Positions 32,400 through 43,114 of a stretch of 64,000 nt of DNA are shown here, one piece after another. Made by a program: the position numbers and the translations under genes. The notes below the pieces were generated by a model, which worked only from the letters and a program-made list of their open reading frames with translations, was not told the DNA's origin and did no database searches. This DNA is from Crotalaria pallida (taxonomy: Eukaryota > Streptophyta > Magnoliopsida > Fabales > Fabaceae), in contig CM075652.1 in NCBI GenBank assembly GCA_037953625.1, positions 35,582,501 to 35,646,500 on the forward strand. Direction: 5' to 3'. Positions within the stretch are counted from its first letter, which is position 1, and every line of letters begins with the position of its first letter.

Positions 32400-33140
32400 G
32401 ATTCGCGCCACAACGCAGTCGAGCGCACAAGTTTAATGCTTATCCTTTCTAGCGGACTATCCGATTCGCGAACAATCGCAGTCGGATTCCACACATATTT
32501 ATATCTTATTCTTTGTTGTGGACTATCCGATTCACGCACAATTGCAGTCGGATTCCACACATTTAGGGTGTACTCCTTTGACGTGGACTATCCGATTCGT
32601 GCCACATCGCAGTCGGACCGCAAGGGAGCACCAGGTAATCCTTCGACGAAGACTCATCCCATTCGGGCACAATCGCAGTCAGATACCGGTTCGCGCACAA
32701 TTGCAGCCTGCTTCAAGGGATTACCACATAACCCTTTTCGCGGACTATCCGATTCGCGCACAATCGCAGTCGGATTCCGCACATATTTATATCTTACTCT
32801 TGTTGTGGACTATCCGATTCGCGCACAATCGCAGTCGGATTCCACACATTTAGGGTGTACTCCTTTGACGCGGACTATCCGATTCGCGCCACGTCACAAT
32901 CGGACCGCAAGGGAGCATTGGGTAATCCTTTGACGCGGACTCATCCGATTCGTGCATAATCGTAGTCGGACACCGGTTCGCGCACAATCGCAGCCGGCCG
33001 CAAGGGGTTACAACATAGTCTTTTTCGTGGACCATCCGATTCGCACCACATTGCAGTCGGATTACACACTTATTTATATCTTACTCTGGTTGTGGACTAT
33101 CCGATTTGCGCACAATCGCAGTCGGATTCCACACATTATT
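32400..33140. repeat. ~65-bp tandem array of imperfect hairpins in C's LTR
   Basis: About ten units, each with TCCGATTCGCGC followed by ACAATCGCAGTCGGA or a variant, so the two ends of each motif pair (TCCGA with TCGGA, CGCG/GCGA in between). Starts are near 32456, 32522, 32585, 32650, 32745, 32810, 32874, 32941, 33030 and 33096. Spacers alternate between CACATATTTATATCTTA and CACATTTAGGGTG types, giving a higher-order pattern. The right LTR is cut off just as the array starts. Confidence 0.88.
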
Positions 33141-34063
33141 ATATCATATTCATTATTAAGTACTTCTCTCAATCATATTATTGGTTCGACTATTCCTCAT
33201 TCAATTATCTTTCTCTTTTCTCATCAATTGTTTATTAATTACTTACACATTTTCTGAGTCCCTATTCAACAGATCATTCTTTAACATCATTCAATCACTT
33301 AGCAAATATAAGCACATGTAACACATAACATCATCACCAATACATTCACAACCTAAGTTATTTCCTTAATTTCTAAGCTCTAATTATCAATTTATAGCAA
33401 CTACCCTAGGTGCTGAAATCCCAAAACTAACAACAAACTCTTAGCAAGCACTATATACATACTAGAAACCAATCCCTAAAGTAAGGTAACACTCACTCCT
33501 TACCTCACAAGCAATGAGAGATAAGGAACCTTGCTTTGTGCCCTAGCTCTTAGATCCTAGGAACTTTGAACCTCTTGATGTACCTCAACCATGCTGCAAT
33601 GAGATGGAGTGGGACTTTACCAAGTGGGGATTGGGAAGGAGAAAGAGATCTAGGCTTCACTTGCTCTTGAGGAGGAGGCATGAGAGAACCAATTTCTCCA
33701 TAGCTTGAAGAACTTGGAAACCCTAGGGATGAGGATGATGAAATTCGTGTTACAGGAGGAGTAAAGGAAAGTGATTTTCAACTCATTTTCTTGATGGAAA
33801 GATGATGAGGGTAATGAATATAGCTATGGGTGTTCTTGATTTTGAAGCTTTTGTGATGATTGATGAAGATGATGATATGCTCTTGAAGCTAAGAAGAGGA
33901 TGAGGGAGATGATGATGTTTTGTGTTGTTATGTTTTGTTTTTGGCTCATGACTTGCATGAAAGGAAAGGAATTTGTGGCATAAAATGATGGCTTCTTTTG
34001 AAAGCCACGAATTTTGTGGTCCAAAACGCATTATTTCCCTTTTTTTTCTGGTCTGATGCGCGC

Positions 34064-34093
34064 TAACCGGTTAGTGGAATGACTAATCGGTTA
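34064..34093. repeat. TAACCGGTTA / TAATCGGTTA pair, 20 bp apart, in C's LTR
   Basis: 34064-34073 is the same perfect palindrome that D carries; 34084-34093 has one C-to-T change. Counting without S it lies about 390 bp inside the LTR's minus-strand start. Confidence 0.85.
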
Positions 34094-34685
34094 GTGAACT
34101 GCTACTTTTATTTCCTTTTATTCCTTTGCACTTTAAAGTGTCATAACATTTTCGTTACTCGTCGGATCTTGCTCAAATTTGAAAGCAAGCTTCCACATAT
34201 ATCCAACTTCATATCCAACGGTGGAATTCATATTTAGAGTTGTAAATCTTTTATTTTGAATTTCCTGGTGTAGTGTATTTTAAAATACCTTAAATGTCGG
34301 TTCTAACACTCGTTTTCCCCTCTTTCTATGATGACCCGACTTTCTATTCTTAATAAAATACTTATATTCGAAAATACGACCTTTTTTTTTCTTCCAAGTC
34401 AAGTCATCATCATTTTCAAATCGTGCGGAAATAACTAAAAACAACATGAAGGGTAAACCTTGAACTTCATATTTCATTTCATAATTCCAAACAGAGATAC
34501 ATCCTTCATTACATCAAAACATAAAATTTAAAAGCATTAAACTTAACTTAGATACTCTAGGTTATTACATTATATTACATATATTACAACAAAACATATA
34601 CCAACCTAGAGCAACTGGTTCGAAACTCAAAATAGAACATAGCATAAGTAAGAGAAACCTGATGGGTTGCATTATCCACATTCCA

Positions 34686-35183
34686 CTAGCCAGAACTCAA
34701 CTTAGTCGTCAGTTCCCGACTGACTCCCAGTCGAGTTTTCCATGGGTCTACATCCGCTACCCGATCCGCATCCTCCACCGGGTCCTCATCCTCGATAGGA
34801 TCCTCCTCCTCCTCCTCCTCTTGTGCCGGATCAGATGACACATAAATTGGAGTTCGAGATCGAGCTCTAGTGGAAGGACGAGGGTGAGCAGGAACCTCCA
34901 AAATAATTCTTTCATCGGAGTGTGATGGACTCGGTGGAAGGGTGCGTCTTGGAAAACGTCTTGGTGGTGGTGGTGGTGTTACATGGCGAAACACAAAATT
35001 AGGTGGAATATGCATAATGTACACCATTGGGATCCTCGTACGACGCGGACGCATCCGGGACCAAGGGTTTGGGTGACGGCAAGTGACTTCCACGTCCCCT
35101 TCGTACGTGGCCCGATGCTCCTTGAAATTCCACTCCCCATTAGGGAGCGGCCTCATCTCCACGCACATCATATTTCGTGCCAT
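34686..35183 (-). CDS. Unrecognised 165-codon frame within solo LTR S
   Basis: I do not recognise it. The frame starts MARNMMCVEMRPLPNGEWNF, has a basic middle (MRPRRTRIPMVY), a PPPPPRRFPRR segment at about residues 70-80, and an acidic tail with six consecutive Glu (about 121-126) encoded by GAG-type repeats. There is no signal peptide or membrane segment. The Met lies directly after TTGTTGTAG|GACATGG, which looks like a 3' splice site with a CTAAT branch-like motif about 13 bases upstream, so it might be an exon of an LTR-initiated transcript. LTRs seldom keep 160-codon frames by chance with such non-random composition, but coding is unproven. Confidence 0.4.
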   Translation of the reverse strand: MARNMMCVEMRPLPNGEWNFKEHRATYEGDVEVTCRHPNPWSRMRPRRTRIPMVYIMHIPPNFVFRHVTPPPPPRRFPRRTLPPSPSHSDERIILEVPAHPRPSTRARSRTPIYVSSDPAQEEEEEEDPIEDEDPVEDADRVADVDPWKTRLGVSRELTTKLSSG

Positions 35184-35797
35184 GTCCTACAACAAGGGAT
35201 TAGGAGTGAGTCATAGCTAAATACAATAACAAATAAGCATAACAGGGTCTAAAAATAACAATCACATATATTGGCAAGTATAAGCAATAATGCAAACTCA
35301 TATGCTCAAACTGATTTTGTTCGTTTAGTTTCCTTTAGTGTCATGATGCATGCCTACTCCTCATTCATGCTTCACGGTTCGACATCCTTTCGGGAATTCA
35401 TTCAAAACCTATGTTTCCATCGAACTGGAGAGGTTTCACATTGCAGGCATCACGATTGATTGAGAGCTAGACTTTATGACATCCTGTGTCGGTGGCTTTC
35501 TACGCCCTATCCTGAGCTAGTATCCCAAATCAAATCGGAGCAATTACTTTCACCATGCATGATAATGTCACATAAGAGTTTCATTATTCTCATCAGCATT
35601 CTTGGCGATTCATTTCCAGATATCTCATTATTCCATATTTTCATTTTCTTTAACTTTTTTTTAGCTGGTGCTGAAGCTTTTTAGAAAAAAAATCCATTAG
35701 CGGCCTCGCCACTTTGCGATGGTTTTAGAAATAGCATATAATTAATTATTTAGTAATCCATCGGGGCATAGCCTCCTATTGATGGTAATTGCAACGA

Positions 35798-35990
35798 CCC
35801 CATTGGGACTCTTATAGGAAAATATCAACCAAGTGAATAAAAACTTTCACTGGGACATCTATAGGATAAACATCAACCAAATGGGTGTACGCACTTCCGT
35901 TGGGACTCCTATAGGAAAATGATCAACCACTGAATAAAATTCCAGTAGGACACCTCCAGGATAGTTATCAACCAAATGGGATTAAATTAA
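35798..35990. repeat. Four degenerate ~48-bp repeats in S
   Basis: TGGGACTCTTATAGGAAAAT...ATCAACCA and variants start near 35804, 35851, 35901 and 35944. Each unit includes GGGACnnCTATAGGA and ends ATCAACCA. Confidence 0.8.
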
Positions 35991-36100
35991 GCCACTGGGT
36001 AAAAACCTCATAGTGGTAATAAAGTTTAACATTTGGAATTTAGACGAGTTAATTATTGAATATTTAAGAAAATAAGTGTTTTCTGAAAAATTGTTCAGAA

Positions 36101-36181
36101 TACTCGAGTAGTTCATGCAAAAATACTCGAGTCCTTGAAGAAATACTCGAGTCGTTCTCAACTTACCATAATACTCGAGTC
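36101..36181. repeat. TACTCGAGTA-type palindrome cluster 1 in S
   Basis: Copies at 36101 (perfect TACTCGAGTA), 36124, 36144 and 36172 (TACTCGAGTC/T). Spacing 23, 20 and 28 bp. All keep the central CTCGAG. Confidence 0.88.
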
Positions 36182-37229
36182 TTTTTGCTGCAACAGCACC
36201 AGTTTTCTGCATTTTAATGCACCAATTCGATTTTCATGCTTGATTACTCCATTCCTATGCCAAACAGAAGCTTATACACATAAAACAAACATGTTATAAC
36301 AATTAAACATAGATAAAACAACATGAAACAACATCAATTCATAGATTGCACAAAAACTTGAAAAATGTCCACTTTAAACTATGAATTTCATTTCTACTTG
36401 ATTTTAAGTTTGAAACACATTACAGTGAGCATTATTAAGTTCATTTAAACTTGTTTGAATATTAAAATCCTGGGTTTCTGACCTCAGAGTCAGACTCCCA
36501 ATTCAAGTTGCATCCCTCTTTGAACCTTTAATGGTTCCTACATTTTTAGCTTCAAATTACTCATTCTAGTATTTAGATAACTCCTCCCTTACCTCAGAGA
36601 AGTTAAAGAAAGGATTGATTGCAAAGAAAAGGGGTTGAATCACAACTTCGTTTCTGGACTTGTGCAAAAATAGTTGCACTGGCTGACTTTGGCAATCAAT
36701 TGCACCACGAATAAGACATGAAAATGATGAAGCAAGTTAGCTTAAGCAACTAGGAAATGCCAACTTTTATTAGAAACAACTTTGGAATCAAAAGAGTTCC
36801 TGGATTTACCAAACGGATTCAAGAAAGAAGGGTACTTGATGCTGAATAATGCTCTGTTTTTCGCAGCTTTAGAACCTCAACTTTGATTGTCTACAACTCG
36901 ATCTAAAGGAGGTTATTTTGAGTGGTTTCGGGTTCTAATTCAAGATTGGAATTAGAACTTCAGTTTGTGTTTGGGTTTTGAAGGGAATGGATGAGAATTG
37001 AGAGAGAATGAATGGATCAAAGTCAGCACCTCAAAACAGAGAAAATTTGACAGAAATTCGGGTTTGATTGATTTAGATGAGTTTGGGGCTCCCCAATTCA
37101 CTTATTTATAGCCTAAGGTTACCCTCCTTCGAAGTAAAGTCCAGCTCTGTGCTTGGAACCAAGGGAATTGCGTTTTGGTTCGAAGTTTGAATCAAAACCG
37201 ACTTATACACACACAGCCACTGCACGAAC

Positions 37230-37316
37230 TACTCGAGTATTCCATATTCGAACCAAATATTCAAATTTTCTAACTGCTAGTTACAATACTCGAGTCTTCT
37301 CCCAAATACTCGAGTA
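37230..37316. repeat. TACTCGAGTA-type palindrome cluster 2 in S
   Basis: Copies at 37230, 37287 and 37307; the last two are 20 bp apart. A decayed copy (TATTCGAA) follows the first. The cluster lies about 100-190 bp from the inferred LTR start at 37419. Confidence 0.85.
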
Positions 37317-37424
37317 TTTTAACCAAATTTCAGAAAATTCATTATTTTATTCAATATATTAATATTATTCTCTTGAATATTTAATTTCTTTTATTTATTT
37401 AAAAATATAGGGTCTTACACTTTC

Positions 37425-37575
37425 AACCTCTATTTCTTTGCTTAAGCTATCTAACTATTTCATAACACTAAAGTAATCCTAATCCATCACTTTAATTATT
37501 CTTGGACATAATTATCATGTACATAATACTATTATTATTTGGTTTATTCTTCGGATTAAAATTCGGAATGTTACA
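37425..37575 (-). repeat. 3' LTR of C, part right of S
   Basis: The last 150 bp of the LTR on the plus strand, ending GGAATGTTACA. AT-rich, no features. Confidence 0.8.
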
Positions 37576-39497
37576 ATTCTCCCCCACTTACTAGAATTTT
37601 GTCCCCGAAATTCCGTTCAGTTCCGTAATTGGAGAACCATCCCATTGGTAAAGCTTTTGGGCTACGTCTTATTTTCCTTCTATTGCAGTCTTCCACTTAG
37701 GATACTTCTATGTCCATATTCCTTGGTGTCTTCATGCTTATGCTAGAATATTCTACTTCCTGTTCTCGTCCGACTCTCCTTATCGCTTCCGCTTGTTACA
37801 CCGTTATGACCTTGGTTGGGTCACTAAGTTCTCCCCCACTTGGCATCGACGTACCTGGTTATGTCAACGCCAGGAGGTAGGAAATTGATTGCATAAACTT
37901 TGATCGTCTTTCGGATAGCTTCCAGATAAGAGTGCGAGAATTTAGAACTGAAAGACTTGAAATCTTTAGACTCCAAGACAGGTTTTGTGTTGTGGCTCTT
38001 ATAAACACAACCTAAGATCAGACAATTTAAATACTTTTTATAGGATGCAACACGTTATAGTTATAATTTTCCTAATCAAAGGAAAACGAAATTGAGTAGA
38101 TAAGTGTTGGTATTCCCAAATGATTAACATCCACGAACGAGAAACGAAGAGAAGACCAAAAGCTCTCAACTTCTAGTTGGTTGAGGCAAGAATACTTTCC
38201 GCTGGTGATTTGAAATTTCTAATTCAGGGTTGAATCGATCAAGGAGAATAAGGAGAAGGGGTTTACTTGCACAAATTGCAACATTAGTTAAGGCTGAACG
38301 GAAACATGAATAAAGCCTTAAGCGAGTTTTGAGTGGCCATGAATTGAGGTAGACAGACGCTCTTAAGATTTGAATGCTCTATTAGGCACTATATTAGATT
38401 AATGACACTTAAGTCATACCTTGAGTGTATGTCAATAATCTCATCTCAATTTACTTCGAGTTGGATACTGAAAGAAGTTTGATTGAATCTGATCTAGACT
38501 AAGAGTGATAGTAAAATCCGACCCTTAGAGCACTCTTGGAATTTACAACACTTCCAAGATCGAGGGTCATGTTGAGTCGACTACTCGTTGATGGTCAATG
38601 ATTTGAACCAAATTTCCTAAGGTTTGCGAATTCTCGTGTTCGAACATACCTAGGTTCTTATACTCAACAAAGAGTACGGGTCAATTGTTCAACTTAGTTG
38701 GTCTCGGTGTGGAGACTTCATGAAACTATAAAGGCTGGTTTTTCTATCGGACGGTCATCCAAGGACCTTAGTAAGATTCTCGGTGAAGTTTAGGGTATCT
38801 AAAATCTGATTTGGTTTTCATGATGGTTAGAGTGGATTCCCTTAGAGTTCGCGTAACTCTTTCCAGGATTCAGTATTCAATTACACTACTCCACGGCGAG
38901 TAAAATAGCCTAAAGTTTTCGTTCTTCAATTCTGTTCTAGGTCCATTCCCCTGATTCTACAGGCAGTTTTGGAAAGAGTACTTTACGATCAGTTTATTTT
39001 CTTATAAAGGATTTATTTATTGGGAGTTACCACTTCGGTTGTCTCTATTTCATTCAAAAGGCTGCAAGGATATCGTCCATTAATAGATGCAAAGATTGAA
39101 GTGATCAATCCCAACTTCACGTCTATCAACAGCACATCATTATCGGGTTTTGTTGATAATATCGTCACTTAACAGATGCAAGGATTAGAGTGATCAATTC
39201 TAACCTTATATTCTATTAAACAACAACATCATCGCGGTTTTTGGTTAGAATTCTATTAAAGTCTTATACTTATCAATTCTTTCTAAGGTCGCTCACGATT
39301 TCCTAATGGATGAGTTTACTTCCGTGCGTTACTTGAGGTTCACATTTCCTTGCTACAAGGAATCAGGAATCCTAAATCCTTTTCATACCACCAATGACGT
39401 CTAAGATGATGCCTTAATCATAAACGCAATCCAGGGAACAGGGTTATCGGAAACTACGTCGTATAAAGTCGCTTCCAGAAATATCTAAGGGTATTGA
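37576..39497 (-). other. C interior, non-coding remnant
   Basis: Starts with TAAGTGGGGGAGAAT on the minus strand (37576-37590), the polypurine tract before the 3' LTR. The rest is about 1.9 kb of moderate GC without an open frame or recognisable pol domain. A GGTTTTTGTT/GATAATATCGTC-type direct repeat near 39070-39240 is the only structure seen. Confidence 0.7.
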
Positions 39498-39959
39498 TTA
39501 TTTACTCTTGTTCATAACCTCATATGTCGTTTGCGCCTTCATCGCACCAACTTCTTGCTTAGGGTCAGAGTTAAGGCAACCAATGGAAAAATGCCCTGGT
39601 TGACCACACTGAAAACAAAAGCCTTTCCTCCCAATACGAATCACCTCCCAACATATACCCCGATGAAGCTTTCCGCAATGTGAGCAGGGAGATTTGGGAA
39701 ATGGAGTGGTCATAATCCGCTCTATTCTCTTGGGAGTAGTTGTCTTAGTCTTGAGGTTCTGGTAGGATTTTTTTTCTCCTAAAGGGTTTTCCGACCTTTG
39801 AATGTTCTCCTCACAAATGCGTGCCACTGCTGATATAGCTGCAGTCACCGTCTCCGTTTGACTTCGGGCTACCTGGACTAAGTTCCCTAAAGTTGTAGCG
39901 AATCTATCATCGTCACTGCGCCTACTTGCCATAGTATTTAGTCCTGGGGAACATAACAA
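39498..39959 (-). pseudogene. Gag remnant of C with two zinc knuckles
   Basis: 154 codons. The likely true start is the second Met (residue 10, MASRRSDDDRF). After an N-terminal helix (residues 20-50) it goes straight to a basic linker, so the capsid domain of about 200 residues is missing. Two knuckles follow: C92-C95-H99-C103 (short form) and C115-C118-H123-C128 (CX2CX4HX4C). This double knuckle is typical of chromovirus gag. The frame ends at a stop and no protease follows. Family role: RNA packaging; this product lacks the capsid and could not form particles. Confidence 0.8.
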
Positions 39960-40090
39960 ATAAATACATATAGAATTAAGTATTACACGTATACCTTATT
40001 TCTCTAACTTAGACACTTAACTATTTATCGGCTACTCGCTTGGTGAGTAACCACAGGAGATGTGAGTCCACACTTCAAAGGCCGAGGGAA

Positions 40091-40105
40091 ACTGCTCTGA
40101 TATCA
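40091..40105 (-). other. Primer-binding site of C, tRNA-iMet type
   Basis: Minus strand TGATATCAGAGCAGT, four bases after the LTR end; one change (G to A) from TGGTATCAGAGC. Confidence 0.85.
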
Positions 40106-40109
40106 TAAA

Positions 40110-41003
40110 TGTAACACCCTACATTAACTACCCTTAAATACCCATTATTGAAAATAGTGAATTTAAAATTTCCTTTTTAACTTATAAAAATCTCCTGTCA
40201 AACGGACGGAGTTCCCTTTGTTTATCGAACTTTCCAAAAATTTAGATTTTGTCTTCAACCTGATAAATAGTCTTTATAATTTCCAGAGTGCCAGCGAGGC
40301 ATAACATCATATATAACATCATTAGGATAAAAGCATCAGAGTAAAGCAGCAGTTATAAACAAGTTTTAGAATTGTATTTTCTCAAAAGACTCCTTTCCCC
40401 AAGAAGTTATCCTGGGCCCACCAAAACTATTTACATATGTACATCAAAAATAGGTCACATCATCAAATCAAAAGGGCCCAGGACATTTCCATGTTCTACT
40501 ATATAAACCTTACTCTCCCTTACAGGGAGAGTACTCCTGCTCGGCCGGTACCTGTGCTAGCTCAAACTCAGTACTTGTGGAAAAAAGGTAAGGAGGTGAG
40601 CATTACACATAAAATTAGGAATAACAGTTTCTGATATGACATAATAACCAACTAAGTCAAACACACATAATTCACATAATCATCTATTCATCCATATCAT
40701 GCTCACATGCATATCAGAAACAGGTTATCAGTTCTCTCGTTCTATTCACTTTAACACTTTACTTATTTTCATAATTTTTTCCTCTCTTATTTCTCAGCTT
40801 TTCATTCCATGACTCTCATTCTCATGATTTATCATATCTTCTTAACCTTTTCTTCATTACTGTCTTTCACATTATCTTTCTTTCTTTCGATCACATCTTT
40901 CATATTCTTTAGGTTATTGTAAGTTTTTCATCTTTATGCACGGTCCGATTTGCGCCAAATCGCAGTCGGCCGCACAAGTTTAATGTTTATCCTTTTTCGC
41001 GGA
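40110..41003 (-). repeat. 5' LTR of C (right copy), truncated
   Basis: Matches 31563-32440; stops at GCGGA where H begins, so the rest of this LTR is displaced out of the window. Confidence 0.85.
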
Positions 41004-41358
41004 TGATTTGGGTCTAATATATGATATTTTTGGGCTTAATTTCACTTCCTTTTACTATGGTTTTGGCTTGTTTCTCTTGTAAATATTGGTATTTTGTGTT
41101 AGTTTTAAGAATTTTTAGTAGTGTAGGATCCTTTGAACATTTTGATCCGTTTTGGGTATGTTTCAGGTGCTTTTGGAGCTGAATTTGGAGAAAATATCAT
41201 TGGAGCTGAGAAGAACATGAAAGGACCTTGAAAATGGCACAAGAAGGGAGAAAAACGGAGTCGGAACCAATTGTGCACGCCCAGGTGTGTGGATGGCGCG
41301 CCCAAGCGCGCGTGCAGGGGTGTTTCCTAGTCATCAAATAAGGCGCGCCCCGGCGTGC
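41004..41358 (+). mobile_element. LTR fragment H, Athila-like (relative of N2)
   Basis: Starts TGATTTGGGTCTAATATATG, clearly related to the minus-strand start of N2's LTR, and stays alignable to it, including the GC-rich hairpin zone at 41273-41357. It is cut at 41358 by element E. Orientation is plus. No gene. Confidence 0.8.
41273..41357. repeat. Decayed GC hairpins in H
   Basis: Three GC dyads: CACGCCCAGGTGTG centred at about 41282 (one G-T pair), GCGCGCCCAAGCGCGC at about 41304, GCGCGCCCCGGCGTGC at about 41349. The first two are about 21-22 bp apart. Stems are less perfect than in N2. Confidence 0.7.
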
Positions 41359-42532
41359 TGTAACATCCCGCGTTTTCCGACTAGGACGAATAAAATTTTA
41401 TTAAAGAAAAGTTTTAAGAAATCGTTTTTCAAAGAGTTTTTGGTGAATATTTTAATTCGATTTCAAAGTAAAGTGTTTATTTTATGGAGTTTTAATAAAT
41501 AAATATTTTTATGAAGTCAGTGAAAATAATTTTTATAAGAAATGATTTTATCCATTGGTGATTTGTTGAAGAAATGAATTTTTCTGGACTTTAAAAGATT
41601 TATTAACTTCAGAAATTCATAACTTTTTAATCGTAACTCCGATTTTTATGATCTTTATATCAAAACGATCGTATGGAAACGTAGTTTTCAAAAATGTATC
41701 TTTCATAAATTTCTGGGTTGGTTGGCGAAAATTTTTTTTCAGTGTGAAAAGGACGAATGTTAAAGGAATAAATCATGAAAAATAGTTTTTGATTTTTAAT
41801 AAATTTTTCCTTTTGGGATTCTCTTTAATATATTAAAATATGATTTTAGAAAATGAAATAAGGGCTATAAGTGCAACCAATGAGTTCAGTTTATTATTTG
41901 AAGGAAAATGTGTTTAAATGGTTAATATGTATGTTTGGTTATTTGTTTTGTGATCAAGTGTGTGATTAATTCATAAATGTGTGTATGATATGTGAATATG
42001 TGCTTATATGTGTATGTTTGATTAAGTGATGTTTACATTATACTATGAATTAATAATTATAAGTATGATTTCTTAAGTAATTAAAATGTAATTAGAAAAG
42101 AAAAAAAAAAGTAGGACATGTGTGAATGGTGCATGGGTGCCACGGCTAGGAGGATGCATGCATGAGGAGGTATGTGTGTTGTGTGTGTAGTTGACACATA
42201 TGTGTGTGTAAGTGAATTTGCATGTTGACTAAGTAAAAATAAAATAAAATGAAAAGAAAAAGAAAATGGGAACTTGGGGACCAAGTAGCTAGCAATCTTA
42301 GAATGCCTAGAATACCCCTCCTAGGTGCATGTGTGGCTGAACTTCTTAAGGGAAATAATGTTTCACCTTAGCCTACTTCCTCCCATCCATTCCTTCGTTC
42401 CTTCCATTCTTTCCATCCCTTTCATTTCACTTCCTTCATTTCACACCAACATAAACACAAACATTTAGTCTCAAGAGCAACATTAGCTCTTGAGACATGG
42501 AAAAAAAAAAAGAGAGAACCGTGAGAGAGAGG
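41359..42532 (+). repeat. E 5' LTR, part left of F1
   Basis: AT-rich, with a GTGTGTG-rich zone near 41920-42010 and a CCATTCCTTCGTTCC-type pyrimidine zone at 42380-42440. Near-identical to 54737-55902. No gene. Confidence 0.9.
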
Positions 42533-43093
42533 TGTGGTGGACTCGGCCTAGCCGAGCTCCACGTGACCCTCACTCAGGACCTGAGGACCCTTCAGCAGGT
42601 TCCCTGTGTGCTTGGCCGAGCTCAATGCTCAACGGCCGAGCTGACATCAGGCACGGGCCGACCTCATCCTCCTACTAAGGTCTGACCTCCCTGTGTGCTT
42701 GGCCGAGCTCAATGCTCAACGGCCAAACTGACATCAGGCACGTGCCGACCTCATGCTCCACCCAAGGTCCGACCTCCTTGTCCGACACCACCCAAATAGT
42801 CCGACACCAAGGACATGATGACGTCTTCCCTCCTTATCCATAAGGACAGCTCATCCACTCATAGCTCATTACAGGCTGGCCCTACTTGGGCCTCAAACAA
42901 GCCCATTAGGGCAACCAGCTCTCTCCTATATATATCCCCCTCTACCTAGGGGCTAAGGTACGTCTCTCTCTAAACCTAAGAACTACGTGTGGCTTGATTC
43001 CCCTCTCATGGGATACGTAGGACCGGGGTCACCCTCGTCAGCTGCAACAACCCTCAAACACCTCATGTGGTGCCTCCGATCTTGGACATCACA
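42533..43093 (+). repeat. 5' LTR of F1
   Basis: It contains a CTCGGC-CTA-GCCGAG hairpin at 42542-42556, a roughly 90-bp direct duplication (42600-42690 and 42690-42780, GTGTGCTTGGCCGAGCTCAA), and a TATA box TATATATAT at 42927-42935. Five bases differ from all three other F LTRs. Confidence 0.93.
42927..42935 (+). promoter_or_regulatory. Probable TATA box of F's LTR promoter
   Basis: CCTATATATATCCCC is the only TATA-like motif in the GC-rich LTR and is kept in all four F LTRs (also 48785, 56297 and 62311). It is well placed for transcription starting in the last 150 bp of the LTR. Confidence 0.6.
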
Positions 43094-43094
43094 T

Positions 43095-43114
43095 TGGCGC
43101 CGTCTGTGGGGACG
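43095..43114 (+). other. Primer-binding site of F1
   Basis: TGGCGCCGTCTGTGGGGACG, one base after the LTR end; close to G's site, supporting Tat ancestry of F. Confidence 0.85.

Larger units (their letters stand above)
31563..34326 (-). repeat. 3' LTR of C, part left of S
   Basis: 31563-32440 matches 40110-41003 with few differences. It contains the hairpin array at 32400-33140 and the palindrome pair at 34064-34093. Frames at 32436-33257 cross the array without being genes. Confidence 0.85.
34322..37424 (-). mobile_element. Solo LTR S (3.09 kb) inside C's LTR
   Basis: LTR 34327-37419, flanked by a perfect CTTTC duplication (34322-34326, 37420-37424). Plus-strand ends are TATGATGACCC and GGGTCTTACA; the first base pair TA is probably a mutated TG. 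No interior or second LTR is present, so it is a solo LTR from LTR-LTR recombination. Orientation is inferred as minus from the start TGTAAGACCC, the position of the palindromes near that end, and the sense of the 165-codon frame. Confidence 0.85.
31563..41003 (-). mobile_element. Element C: deleted chromovirus-like element (minus)
   Basis: Left (3') LTR 31563-37575 starts TGTAACACCCTA and ends TGTTACA, split by solo LTR S; the interior is 37576-40109; the right (5') LTR starts at 40110 and is cut at 41003 by H. The primer site beside the right LTR and the purine tract beside the left LTR fix the minus strand. Without S the LTR is about 2.9 kb. The interior keeps only a gag remnant; protease, RT, RNase H and integrase are gone. 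Confidence 0.85.

Noticed and set aside
42497..42685. Gene starting across the E/F1 junction (and 55861-56169)
   Set aside because: The frame begins in E's LTR and continues into F's LTR; it is created by the insertion, and in F1 and F2 it differs by poly-A length.
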